From contig JAJZPG010000006.1 in the NCBI GenBank assembly GCA_021811235.1, positions 1 through 64,000 on the forward strand: a stretch of DNA of 64,000 nucleotides, written 5' to 3'. This document shows positions 8,841 through 16,220 of this stretch, one piece after another (the first letter of the stretch is position 1; each line of letters starts with the position of its first letter). This DNA comes from Pseudomonadota bacterium. GTDB lineage: Bacteria > Pseudomonadota > Gammaproteobacteria > Burkholderiales > Thiobacillaceae. A model generated the notes under the pieces. The model worked only from the letters and a program-made list of their open reading frames with translations. It had not been told where the DNA came from and made no database searches. The position numbers and the translations under genes are program-made.

Positions 8841-9110
8841 TCAGGCCGCGCCCGGGGCGAGCGCGTCGATCTGCTGCGCCAGCGCGACGAGATCGGGTCC
8901 GACCTTCTTGCCGTCGGCGTCGAGCGTGACGCTGACGTAGGTCTTGCCGAAGCTGAGGTTCGGGTAGTGCTGCGCCGCTTCGGCGACTTTCGCCACGCCG
9001 TCGAGGAAACGCCGGGTCTCGGCGTAGGTCTCGAACTCGTAGCGCCGGCTCAGCATCGGCGGCAGATCCTGCCGCTGCCAGTGCGGGATCGGATTGTTGT
9101 CCTCAGGCAT
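8841..9110 (-). CDS. Pterin-4a-carbinolamine dehydratase-like protein, carboxysome RuBisCO assembly factor (acRAF)
   Basis: The protein has 89 residues and belongs to the pterin-carbinolamine dehydratase fold, with the segment SFGKTYVSVTLDADGKKV. Members encoded in cso operons act as acRAF, a chaperone for form I RuBisCO assembly, and not as dehydratases. The start overlaps the end of the bfr gene by 8 bases, showing translational coupling. Its persistence here is notable because no form I RuBisCO genes are in this operon. Confidence 0.85.
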   Translation of the reverse strand: MPEDNNPIPHWQRQDLPPMLSRRYEFETYAETRRFLDGVAKVAEAAQHYPNLSFGKTYVSVTLDADGKKVGPDLVALAQQIDALAPGAA

Positions 9111-9546
9111 AACGTTTCTCCTTCGATCGCAGGTCGGCTTCCATCCGGTCGAGTTCCTGCAGATGTTCCAGCTCGTCGTGCAGGATCATCTGGAACAGCC
9201 CGTGGTGGGCGGCATCGCGCACCCGCGCGCAGTAGGCGGCGGCTTCCTCGTAGAGGCGCACCGCCTCGACCTCGAGCACACGGTCGATCGCGAGCATCTC
9301 CTCCAGCGAGCGGCCCAGCCGGACCGGCGGCAGCTGCGTGGCGTTGGGCGCCGCGCCGAGCTTCAGCAACGCATCGGTCAGGCTCGCGACGTGGCCGAGT
9401 TCCTCGATGACGTCCTGATGGAAGTGGCTGCAGTAATCCGCCAGCTGCCACAGGTCGCACAGCCTGGACTGGGCCATGTATTGCTGCACTGCAGCCATTT
9501 CATGCCCCAATGCCCGGTTGAGATATCCCAGTAGTCGTGGATCCAT
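9103..9546 (-). CDS. Bacterioferritin-like protein of the carboxysome operon
   Basis: The protein has 147 residues and a predicted four-helix ferritin-like fold: YLNRALGHEMAAVQQYMAQ, then SHFHQDVIEELGHV, then HDELEHLQELD. These carry Glu/His residues able to bind two metals. The start ATG at 9546 follows a GAGGAT ribosome binding site. Such genes are regular members of cso operons, between csoS1B and acRAF, but their role is not settled; iron storage or redox protection are the usual suggestions. Confidence 0.87.
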   Translation of the reverse strand: MDPRLLGYLNRALGHEMAAVQQYMAQSRLCDLWQLADYCSHFHQDVIEELGHVASLTDALLKLGAAPNATQLPPVRLGRSLEEMLAIDRVLEVEAVRLYEEAAAYCARVRDAAHHGLFQMILHDELEHLQELDRMEADLRSKEKRYA

Positions 9547-9568
9547 CGCCGTATCCTCGCTCACCCGC

Positions 9569-9943
9569 TCAGAAGTTGACGCAGGCCACCTCGCCGTCGC
9601 GCCCGCCGCCGCCGGCATCCGCCTCGGTCGGCAGGATGCCTTCGACTTCGTTGTGGACGCGGGCGATGATGTGGGCGGCGACCAGGCCGTCGCCCACACG
9701 CTCGCACGCATCCGCACCGGCACGCACCGCCGCGTTGACCGCGCCGGTTTCGCCGCGGACGAGCACGGTGACGTAACCGCCGCCGACGAACTGGCGGCCG
9801 ATCAGCCGCACTTCCGCCGCCTTGGTCATCGCGTCCGCCGCCTCGATCGCGGGAACCAGACCGCGCGTTTCGATCATGCCGAGCGCGATGCCGGTGGCCG
9901 TGCCCGTCATGACCGAACGCTTCGTTTCAACTGCCATGTCCAT
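9569..9943 (-). CDS. csoS1B: Carboxysome shell hexamer protein CsoS1B (BMC domain)
   Basis: The protein has 124 residues and a single bacterial microcompartment domain: GIALGMIETRGLVPAIEAAD, GGGYVTVLVRGETGAV, then AHIIARVHNEVE. It forms hexamers that tile the shell facets and pass small anions through a central pore. It is about 25 residues longer than its two neighbours because of an N-terminal extension and a Gly-rich C-terminal tail, the usual mark of CsoS1B. It is the last of three tandem csoS1 genes. An in-frame ATG at 9937 is an alternative start. Confidence 0.95.
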   Translation of the reverse strand: MDMAVETKRSVMTGTATGIALGMIETRGLVPAIEAADAMTKAAEVRLIGRQFVGGGYVTVLVRGETGAVNAAVRAGADACERVGDGLVAAHIIARVHNEVEGILPTEADAGGGGRDGEVACVNF

Positions 9944-9955
9944 GGCGCACCCCGA

Positions 9956-10255
9956 TCAGGCCGCGGCCGCGGTCGGCAGGATGTTTTCGACTTCGTTGTG
10001 GACGCGGGCGATGATGTGGGCGGCGACCAGGCCGTCACCCACGCGCTCGCACGCATCCGCACCGGCGCGCACCGCCGCGTTGACCGCACCGGTCTCGCCG
10101 CGAACGAGCACGGTGACGTAGCCACCGCCGACGAACTGACGGCCGATCAGGCGCACTTCCGCCGCCTTGGTCATCGCGTCCGCCGCTTCGATCGCGGGAA
10201 CCAGGCCGCGGGTTTCGATCATGCCCAGGGCAATGCCAGTCATACCAGTAGCCAT
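9956..10255 (-). CDS. csoS1A: Carboxysome shell hexamer protein CsoS1 (A/C type)
   Basis: The protein has 99 residues and a single BMC domain. It is nearly identical to the product of 10292-10591, differing only at the extreme N-terminus (MATGMTG against MANAMTG). It makes the main hexagonal tiles of the icosahedral shell. It sits 36 bases downstream of its twin and 12 bases upstream of csoS1B, in the conserved order. Which copy is A and which is C is assigned by position and cannot be told from sequence. Confidence 0.95.
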   Translation of the reverse strand: MATGMTGIALGMIETRGLVPAIEAADAMTKAAEVRLIGRQFVGGGYVTVLVRGETGAVNAAVRAGADACERVGDGLVAAHIIARVHNEVENILPTAAAA

Positions 10256-10291
10256 TTCAATCTCCTTAAGACAAAGTTGTGTTCAATCAAA

Positions 10292-10591
10292 TCAGGCGGC
10301 GGCGGCGGTGGGGAGGATGTTCTCCACCTCGTTGTGCACGCGGGCGATGATGTGGGCGGCAACCAGGCCGTCACCCACGCGCTCGCACGCATCCGCGCCG
10401 GCACGCACCGCCGCGTTGACCGCACCGGTCTCGCCGCGCACCAGCACGGTCACATAGCCGCCGCCGACGAACTGGCGGCCGATCAGGCGCACCTCGGCGG
10501 CCTTGGTCATCGCGTCGGCAGCTTCGATCGCCGGCACCAGACCACGCGTTTCAATCATTCCAAGGGCGATGCCCGTCATTGCGTTTGCCAT
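10292..10591 (-). CDS. csoS1C: Carboxysome shell hexamer protein CsoS1 (C/A type)
   Basis: The protein has 99 residues and one BMC domain (ALGMIETRGLVPAIEAADAM, then FVGGGYVTVLVRGE). It is the first of three tandem csoS1 genes, following csoS4B by 12 bases, and its protein is almost identical to that of 9956-10255. It is a major facet protein of the shell. The near-identity of the copies points to gene conversion or recent duplication. Confidence 0.95.
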   Translation of the reverse strand: MANAMTGIALGMIETRGLVPAIEAADAMTKAAEVRLIGRQFVGGGYVTVLVRGETGAVNAAVRAGADACERVGDGLVAAHIIARVHNEVENILPTAAAA

Positions 10592-10603
10592 GATGTTTCT
10601 CCT

Positions 10604-10894
10604 TTACACGGTTAATGAAAATGCCTTGCCTGCCTCGTGGTGCTCATCCACCACATCCCACTGATCGATGATCCCGAGGATCGTCAAATCGGTAAGAATC
10701 CTGTAATCGCCGGCGCCGTAGCGGGCGGCCGAGCCGCCGGCGGTGAATACCCATTTCCCTTCGGGCACGCCCACCGGGTCGACCGCCACGGAAAGCTTGC
10801 CCTTGTCGTCGGCCAGCACGCGCAGCGACGCGTTGAACAGGCCGGGAATGCGGCGGGTGCACACCAGATCCGACACCACGCGCATGACTTCCAT
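10604..10894 (-). CDS. csoS4B: Carboxysome shell vertex protein CsoS4B
   Basis: The protein has 96 residues of the EutN/CcmL family of bacterial microcompartment vertex proteins, with the motif VDPVGVPEGKWVFTAGGSAAR and a LTILGIIDQWD segment. These form pentamers that cap the shell vertices. It directly follows csoS4A, with its ATG one base after that stop. The C-terminal extension after the IID motif is typical of the B form. Confidence 0.93.
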   Translation of the reverse strand: MEVMRVVSDLVCTRRIPGLFNASLRVLADDKGKLSVAVDPVGVPEGKWVFTAGGSAARYGAGDYRILTDLTILGIIDQWDVVDEHHEAGKAFSLTV

Positions 10895-10895
10895 G

Positions 10896-11147
10896 TCAGT
10901 GCTCCTGCCAGTGATCGATGATGCCGATGATGGTCAGGTCGCTCGGGAAGTCCTTCGCGCCCGCTGCCTCGCGCGCCGCCGAACTGCCGACGCAGATCAC
11001 CCAGTCGCCCGGGATGCAGCCCACCGCATCGACCGCCACGCTGCGCGCGCCGCCGGTTTTCTCGCGCACCACCAGCAGCGGGCGGTGGCCCATTTCGCGC
11101 ACGCGGTTGGTCGAGACCAGGGTTTTCTCCACTTGCATGATCTTCAT
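10896..11147 (-). CDS. csoS4A: Carboxysome shell vertex protein CsoS4A
   Basis: The protein has 83 residues of the EutN/CcmL family. It has the conserved VDAVGCIPGDWVICVGSSAAR and LTIIGIIDHW segments. It forms vertex pentamers of the alpha-carboxysome shell. It lies 9 bases downstream of csoSCA and one base upstream of the csoS4B start, in the conserved operon order. Confidence 0.94.
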   Translation of the reverse strand: MKIMQVEKTLVSTNRVREMGHRPLLVVREKTGGARSVAVDAVGCIPGDWVICVGSSAAREAAGAKDFPSDLTIIGIIDHWQEH

Positions 11148-11156
11148 GCCTTCACC

Positions 11157-12734
11157 TCAATGCCCATGCGAGTTGGTATCGATGTCCGAAACTTCTTCCT
11201 GCGCACTGCCGGGGGCCTTGCCCTGCACCGTCATGCCGCAGAACAGCAGACCATCCTTCGCCAGCGTCGGGTAACGCGCCGCGATCGCCGCCTTGATCCG
11301 GCGGCAGCGCGCCACCGCACGCTCGCGTGAACCGGGCACCTGCTCGTCGTAGCGGTAGTGAATCGCGATCGGGATCGGCAGGCCGCGCGCCACGTTGAGC
11401 CCGCTGAAGATCTTGATGCCGACGTCCATGTCCGCCGCGCCTTCCTCGATCGTGTACAGATGGCCGAAGTAGGCGAGGTTGCGCAGATGCACTTCGTCGA
11501 AGCCGTCGCCGATGTTGATAAAGCGCTCGGCGTGGCCGATGTCGGCGTAGCGTCCGTTGTGCTGGGCGCACACGTAGTCGATCTGCGACAGGTTGTTCGT
11601 CAGCAGGCGCTCGATCAGGCGGCGCATGCCCGCCTCGGGCGCGCTGCGGCCCTGCTCGCGCACCGCTTCGTCGATCGCCGCGCCGAGGCGCCAGCGTGCT
11701 TCCGAGGCCGCCATGCCGGTGGTCTGGTGGTACACGGCGAGGTTGTCGACGAAGCATTCCGTGCTCATTTCGCCGCTGGCGTCCGGCACGTGGACCTTGA
11801 TCGCGTCATTGTCGGTGTCGACGCCGATCAGCAGCGTCGCCACCGAAGCGCCGCAGCAGAAACCGTTCTCGATCGCGGTGCGGAACGCGGCCAGGCGGTC
11901 GATCGCGGCCTGGGCGGCCTTCCGGTCGTCGCTGCCGTGGGCCGCGCAGCCCTCGTGATGCGGATCGGAACTGCTGAAGTGGTAGACCGCGATCTTGAGG
12001 TAGCGCGTGCCGGCGTCCGACAGCGTCGGCAGGCCTTCACGGAAGCGGCGCAGCTCGGTCTCGGTCCACTGCCGCACGTTGAGTTCGACGTCGAACATCG
12101 CGCCGGCGTAGGACTTGCGGCGGCGCACCGCCTGGTACGGCAGGCGCAGCACGAACTGCAGCAGGCCCTTGAGGCGACCGTCGGCACAGGGGCTGATGTC
12201 GATTTCGTGGAAGCCGCACTCGATGAAGAAGCGATGCATCGCTTCCGCCTCGGCATGTCCGTTCCAGCGCGCGGTGAAGTCGCGCGCCAGCGCGTGATAG
12301 GTCTGCAGCACGCTGTGACCGTAAAGCGTGCGCATGTCGAGGGTGGTCACCCAGGCGTCGGCGAGCACGTCCTGCGGCAGCTCGAAGCCGAGCCGTTCGC
12401 GCGCAATCTGCTGCGCCCGCTGCTCGAAGCCGGCTTCATGCTGCTGCGCGGCGATCTCCCTGAGCGCAGGCACGATGGCGTCGAAACGCTGGCGCACCGT
12501 GCGCTCGTACTCGGCCAGTTCCGCATTGCGCGCGGCGTCGATCAGCGGATGGACACGCGGCGCACACACGCCGCTCACGCACTCGCCGCCCCGTTCCTGC
12601 ATGCCGGGCGGACAGAAGCTCACGCGCTGCGGCCAGTTCGGCAGGCTGCTCGAGGCCGGTGCGGTGCGCATCGCCATGCCCGCCGGGGCGGGTTGGCGCG
12701 CGCGCATCGCATCGAGACGTTGACGGGTATTCAT
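11157..12734 (-). CDS. csoSCA: Carboxysomal carbonic anhydrase CsoSCA (CsoS3)
   Basis: The protein has 525 residues, the usual length. It converts bicarbonate to CO2 inside the carboxysome. The epsilon/beta-type zinc site is intact: C183 with the D185-R187 pair (PCADGR), H252 (YHFSSS) and C263 (HHEGC). The H-to-C spacing of 11 matches the known enzyme. The N-terminus is a low-complexity, Arg-rich region, the part that tethers the enzyme to its partners in characterised carboxysomes. It follows csoS2 by 25 bases. Confidence 0.96.
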   Translation of the reverse strand: MNTRQRLDAMRARQPAPAGMAMRTAPASSSLPNWPQRVSFCPPGMQERGGECVSGVCAPRVHPLIDAARNAELAEYERTVRQRFDAIVPALREIAAQQHEAGFEQRAQQIARERLGFELPQDVLADAWVTTLDMRTLYGHSVLQTYHALARDFTARWNGHAEAEAMHRFFIECGFHEIDISPCADGRLKGLLQFVLRLPYQAVRRRKSYAGAMFDVELNVRQWTETELRRFREGLPTLSDAGTRYLKIAVYHFSSSDPHHEGCAAHGSDDRKAAQAAIDRLAAFRTAIENGFCCGASVATLLIGVDTDNDAIKVHVPDASGEMSTECFVDNLAVYHQTTGMAASEARWRLGAAIDEAVREQGRSAPEAGMRRLIERLLTNNLSQIDYVCAQHNGRYADIGHAERFINIGDGFDEVHLRNLAYFGHLYTIEEGAADMDVGIKIFSGLNVARGLPIPIAIHYRYDEQVPGSRERAVARCRRIKAAIAARYPTLAKDGLLFCGMTVQGKAPGSAQEEVSDIDTNSHGH

Positions 12735-12759
12735 GCCGGTTCGTCCTCGCTACGCCGCT

Positions 12760-14748
12760 TCAGCCCCGGGCGCCGCCGGACACGGTGATCGTCGCGCCCG
12801 CGCTGGAATTGCCGCTGCTGCCGGTGATGCGGCTGGCGGTCGGCGCCGGCGTCTCGACGTCGCGAAAGGCACGTGCGCTCATCCCGTTGCCGCGCGCATC
12901 GCCACGCAGGGTCGGGTTGCGGCGGGTCGCCGGGCCTTCGGTGCCGGTCACGCGGTCGCCGCGGTCCCAGGCGTCGCCGGTGATGCGGCGCTCGCGCCCT
13001 TCGCCGGTGATGCGCTCGGGCGCGGCTTCAGCTTCCGGCTGGGGGGCGGCCGGAACGGCGCCGGTCTCGTCGCGGTAGCGGAATTCGGGCGTGCCCGACA
13101 CCAGGCCGGTGGCGCGCGCCAGCGGACCGGTGACGCGGCCGCCGACGCCGTAGGCGCTGCCGGTGATGCGACGGGTCTCGCTCGACTGCGCAGCGCGGGC
13201 CGGCGACACCACGGAAAAGTCGCCGGTGCGGTTGCCGCCCTGGCCGGCGTCCATCGCGTTGCCGGTGATCGCGGCCGGGGCCTGCGAGCCCTCAGGACCG
13301 CGGCTGCGGAAAGCCTGCGCCATCGGCGCACGGCCGCACACGGCGGCGGTCTGGCCCTCGCCCTGGTAGGGGGTGCCGCTCACCGGCTGGCAGGCGCCGC
13401 GCTCGTTACCGGTCATCTTGTCGTCCGGGCCTGGCTGGATGCCGGTGAGGTCGGCGCTGCGGCCGAGGCGGGCACGGTTGATCGCTTCCGCCGCGGTACG
13501 CGCCGCGCAGAACTCGGCGTACTGGTCGGCGCCGATGTAGGACGTTCCGGTCACCGGCTTGCAGGTGCCATGCTCGTCGCCGGTCACACGGGACGAACGG
13601 CCGACCTGGCTGCCCGATACATCCAGGCCCTTGAGTGTGCGCGACACGCCCACCTTGGCCGGCGACTGATAGGGTTCGGTGCGGCAGTAAGACTTGAATT
13701 CTTCGGTGTTGACGTAGTCGGAACCCGTCACGCGCGCGCAGGCGCCCGGCTCATCGCCGGAAAGTTTCGACGAGCGACCCGGTAGGGTGCCGCTCACCGT
13801 TGCGCCAGCGCTCGTGCGACGGGTTTCCACCTTTTTTGGGGCATTGCCCTCCGTGGCGGGGCGCGCCAACGCGTCGGCGTAGGCGCTGCCGGTGATGTTG
13901 CGGGCCGCGCCGGACTCGCCGCCGGTCACCTTGACGGCGCGGGCGAGGTCGCTGCCGGACACGGCATTGCGTGCCGCCGTCATGCCCATCACCGCCTTTT
14001 CCGGGCGCGGCTCGGGCGCCGTGCCGCAGAACTCGCCGGCCTGCTCGGCGGCCAGATATTCGGTGCCGGTCACGCGCTTGCAGGTGCCGGTCTCGTCACC
14101 GGTCACGCGGGTGCTGCGGCCGACTTCGGTGCCGGTCACGCGGCGGCCGCCGCTGGTGCTGGTCAGGCCGACCTTGGCCGGCGCCGGCTCGGGCAGCGTG
14201 CCGCAGAATTCGCCGAACTGCTCGGCACCGACGTATTCGGTGCCGGTCACGGTGCGGCAGGTGCCCGCCTCGTTGCCGGTCACGCGCGCGGTGCGCTCGA
14301 CCTGGTTGCCGGTCACGGTGCTGCCGGCGAGCGTCGTGCCGATTTCCACCTTCGGCGGCTCGGGCTTGATGCGGCCGCAGGGGCGGCAGGGCGGCGCGTC
14401 GCCACGGCCGCGCAGCGACTGCTCGATGCGGCGCTGGCGAACGGCGGAGATCGGCGCCAGTTCCACGGGCGTAGCCGGACGCGCTTCCTCGATGCGCGCG
14501 GAAAAGGTCTCGCCGTGCTGGCAGCCGCAGCTCGGTGTTTCCGCGGGTGCCGCAGGCGTCGCGGCGGCGGTTGGAGCGGGTGCGCTGGTGTGCGCAGCCA
14601 TGCGGGCTTCGGTCGCGCTCCTGGGCGCGGCGGCCTGGCCGGCCTTGAGCGCACCCTTCCCGTGGAGGGAGAGCGCCTGGCGGCGGGCGATGGCCGCTTC
14701 CCGGCCGCTGAGGCGTTCGGCCGTGGCGGTTGCTGTCGCTTCACTCAT
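12760..14748 (-). CDS. csoS2: Carboxysome scaffold protein CsoS2, with a shortened N-terminal region
   Basis: The protein has 662 residues; many CsoS2 proteins have 750-900. It is the disordered scaffold joining cargo to shell. The N-terminal part (1-128) holds one full RuBisCO-binding-type repeat (GREAAIARRQALSLHGKG, residues 15-32) and one degenerate copy (RQRRIEQSLRGRG, about 104-116); characterised long forms carry about four. The middle region (about 129-475) has six repeats built on VTG/VSG triplets, with paired Cys such as GTC and EFCG; repeats 3 and 6 are divergent. The C-terminal region (about 490-662) has the RITG motifs and conserved end that anchor to the shell. It is the first cso gene, with no cbbL or cbbS upstream. 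Confidence 0.95.
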   Translation of the reverse strand: MSEATATATAERLSGREAAIARRQALSLHGKGALKAGQAAAPRSATEARMAAHTSAPAPTAAATPAAPAETPSCGCQHGETFSARIEEARPATPVELAPISAVRQRRIEQSLRGRGDAPPCRPCGRIKPEPPKVEIGTTLAGSTVTGNQVERTARVTGNEAGTCRTVTGTEYVGAEQFGEFCGTLPEPAPAKVGLTSTSGGRRVTGTEVGRSTRVTGDETGTCKRVTGTEYLAAEQAGEFCGTAPEPRPEKAVMGMTAARNAVSGSDLARAVKVTGGESGAARNITGSAYADALARPATEGNAPKKVETRRTSAGATVSGTLPGRSSKLSGDEPGACARVTGSDYVNTEEFKSYCRTEPYQSPAKVGVSRTLKGLDVSGSQVGRSSRVTGDEHGTCKPVTGTSYIGADQYAEFCAARTAAEAINRARLGRSADLTGIQPGPDDKMTGNERGACQPVSGTPYQGEGQTAAVCGRAPMAQAFRSRGPEGSQAPAAITGNAMDAGQGGNRTGDFSVVSPARAAQSSETRRITGSAYGVGGRVTGPLARATGLVSGTPEFRYRDETGAVPAAPQPEAEAAPERITGEGRERRITGDAWDRGDRVTGTEGPATRRNPTLRGDARGNGMSARAFRDVETPAPTASRITGSSGNSSAGATITVSGGARG
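12850..14360 (-). repeat. Internal tandem repeats of csoS2 coding DNA
   Basis: The middle and C-terminal coding regions repeat GC-rich units encoding VTG(T/D/N)E and EYxxxEQxxxFCG at about 50-60 codon intervals. These are protein repeats of the CsoS2 scaffold and not a CRISPR array or a mobile element. The unit sequences are diverged at the DNA level. Confidence 0.8.
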
Positions 14749-14826
14749 AATCTGGTTTCCTTATGCTTCAGCCGTTGATCATTAGGGTCTGGCGTCGGGC
14801 AGCCGTGCCTATTGCCCTTGTTGCGA

Positions 14827-14832
14827 ACTATA
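14827..14832 (-). promoter_or_regulatory. Candidate -10 box of the csoS2 (carboxysome) promoter
   Basis: On the minus strand this is TATAGT, extended to TATAGTTCGC, almost identical to the cbbM box at 4725-4730. The predicted start near 14822 leaves a leader of about 74 bases before the csoS2 ATG. No clear -35 hexamer is present, which fits activation by the divergent CbbR. Confidence 0.5.
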
Positions 14833-14876
14833 AAGAGGCGATTGCATAATAAAAAATGAATAATATTTATTGTTAT

Positions 14877-14894
14877 CATTCACTATGGTGAATG
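14877..14894. promoter_or_regulatory. Candidate CbbR operator between csoS2 and cbbR
   Basis: CATTCAC and GTGAATG form a perfect 7-bp inverted repeat with a 4-base spacer. Its centre is 56 bases from the csoS2 -10 box, about -64 from the predicted start, where LysR regulators usually bind. The same half-site recurs in the inverted repeat upstream of dabB (22008-22065). Binding is inferred. Confidence 0.55.
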
Positions 14895-14919
14895 GTTAAA
14901 CCTTCAGAAAGGGAGCGGC

Positions 14920-15870
14920 ATGAACGTCACGTTTCGCCAATTGCGCCTGCTGGAAGCGGTGGCGCGCCATTCCAGCTTCACCCGGGCCTCCGAGGAGCTG
15001 CATCTGACCCAGCCCGCGGTCTCGACCCAGATCAAGCAGCTCGAGGAGGAGGTCGGCATGCCGCTGTTCGAGCAGATGGGCAAGAAGATCTTCCTCACCG
15101 AGGCGGGCAAGGAGGTCTATGCCTTCAGCCGCACCATCGCCCAGCAGTTCCGCGACATCGAATCCGTGCTCGACGACATGAAGGGCGTGAAGCGCGGCAC
15201 GCTCGCGCTCACCGTCACCAGCACCGGCAAGTACTTCGCGCCCTACCTGCTGGCGGCCTTCCTCAAGCGCCACCCCGGCACCCAGGTGCATCTCGAGGTC
15301 ACCAACCGCGAGGAAGTCGTGCAACAGCTGCAGGACAACACGCCGGACATGGCGATCATGGGCACGCCGCCCGACAACATCGAACTGCAGTACCAGGCCT
15401 TCATGCAGAACCCGCTGGTGATCATCGCCCCGCCGGACCACCCGCTCGTCGGCGCCGCCCGAGTGCCGCTCGCCCGCCTGGTGGAAGAGAACTTCATCCT
15501 GCGCGAGCGCGGTTCCGGCACGCGCAACGCGGTCGAGCGCTTCTTCCAGCAGCGCGGCGTCAAGCTCAACACCTCGATGGAGATGAGCCGCAACGAGGCG
15601 ATCAAGCACGCGGTGATGGCCGGGCTGGGGCTGGGCATCGTCTCGCTGCACACGCTGGAGTTCGAGCTGGCGCTGGGCCGCGTCGCCATCCTCAGCGTCG
15701 AGGGCTTCCCGATCATGAAGGAGTGGTACATGGTCCACCGCAGCGGCAAGCGCATGTCGCCGATCGCGCAGGCCTTCCACGAATTCGTGCTGAACGAGGC
15801 GGACCGCATCATGAAGCTGCCGCAGCCCAAACCGGTGACGCGCTCGCGCCGGCGCGTGACGCGCTCCTAG
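14920..15870 (+). CDS. cbbR: LysR-type regulator CbbR, carboxysome-linked copy
   Basis: The protein has 316 residues: an N-terminal helix-turn-helix (FRQLRLLEAVARH, then FTRASEELHLTQPAVS) and a LysR effector-binding domain. It is divergent from csoS2 and overall similar to the regulator at 4806-5717, so the island has two paralogous CbbR-type proteins, each beside its own operon. It probably activates the cso operon in response to Calvin-cycle metabolites. The basic tail (KPVTRSRRRVTRS) is an addition compared with the other copy. Confidence 0.9.
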   Translation: MNVTFRQLRLLEAVARHSSFTRASEELHLTQPAVSTQIKQLEEEVGMPLFEQMGKKIFLTEAGKEVYAFSRTIAQQFRDIESVLDDMKGVKRGTLALTVTSTGKYFAPYLLAAFLKRHPGTQVHLEVTNREEVVQQLQDNTPDMAIMGTPPDNIELQYQAFMQNPLVIIAPPDHPLVGAARVPLARLVEENFILRERGSGTRNAVERFFQQRGVKLNTSMEMSRNEAIKHAVMAGLGLGIVSLHTLEFELALGRVAILSVEGFPIMKEWYMVHRSGKRMSPIAQAFHEFVLNEADRIMKLPQPKPVTRSRRRVTRS

Positions 15871-15893
15871 CCGCGGTATCCCGCGCCGGATGC

Positions 15894-16220
15894 TTAACTC
15901 TTGAACTTCACCAGGCGGCTCACCTGGATGTCGGAGATGAACACCACGCCGGTGTGGCTGCTGAAGAAGGGCGAGAAGCCCTCGAGGATCGGCTCGACCA
16001 GCTCGGTCGGCACGGCGACGATGATCATGATCAGCACGGCATCCTCGTTGAACATCAGGTGGCCTTCGTGGAAGCCGTGGCGGCCCTTGCCCGAGAGGTT
16101 GCCGACGAGGGTGTAGCCGGTTACGCCGGCGCGGTCGAGCAGGTCGGTGGCGAATTCCTGGTGCGCACCCTCGAGGATGATCTCGATCTTTTTCACGGGA
16201 CTGAGGTTGAGGTGGTTCAT
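15894..16220 (-). CDS. Carboxysome-associated PII-like protein (CPII type)
   Basis: The protein has 108 residues starting MNHLNLSPVKKIEIILEG; a GAGCTCGC purine-rich stretch precedes the ATG at 16220. It has PII-like ferredoxin fold segments, including GVTGYTLVGNLSGKGRHG where the T-loop would be. PII-like proteins coded beside cso and dab genes (CPII) have been shown to bind adenine nucleotides and bicarbonate. This gene overlaps the dabA stop by 4 bases, so it is probably made with the DAB transporter and may gate it according to bicarbonate and energy state. Confidence 0.85.
   Translation of the reverse strand: MNHLNLSPVKKIEIILEGAHQEFATDLLDRAGVTGYTLVGNLSGKGRHGFHEGHLMFNEDAVLIMIIVAVPTELVEPILEGFSPFFSSHTGVVFISDIQVSRLVKFKS

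Noticed and set aside
12850-14360. Regular repeats resembling an array
   Set aside because: They are diverged coding repeats of CsoS2, with no uniform direct repeat and unique-spacer pattern, so not a CRISPR.
14749-14919. Search for cbbL/cbbS or a remnant upstream of csoS2
   Set aside because: Only 171 AT-rich bases with regulatory dyads are present; no RuBisCO fragment is visible.
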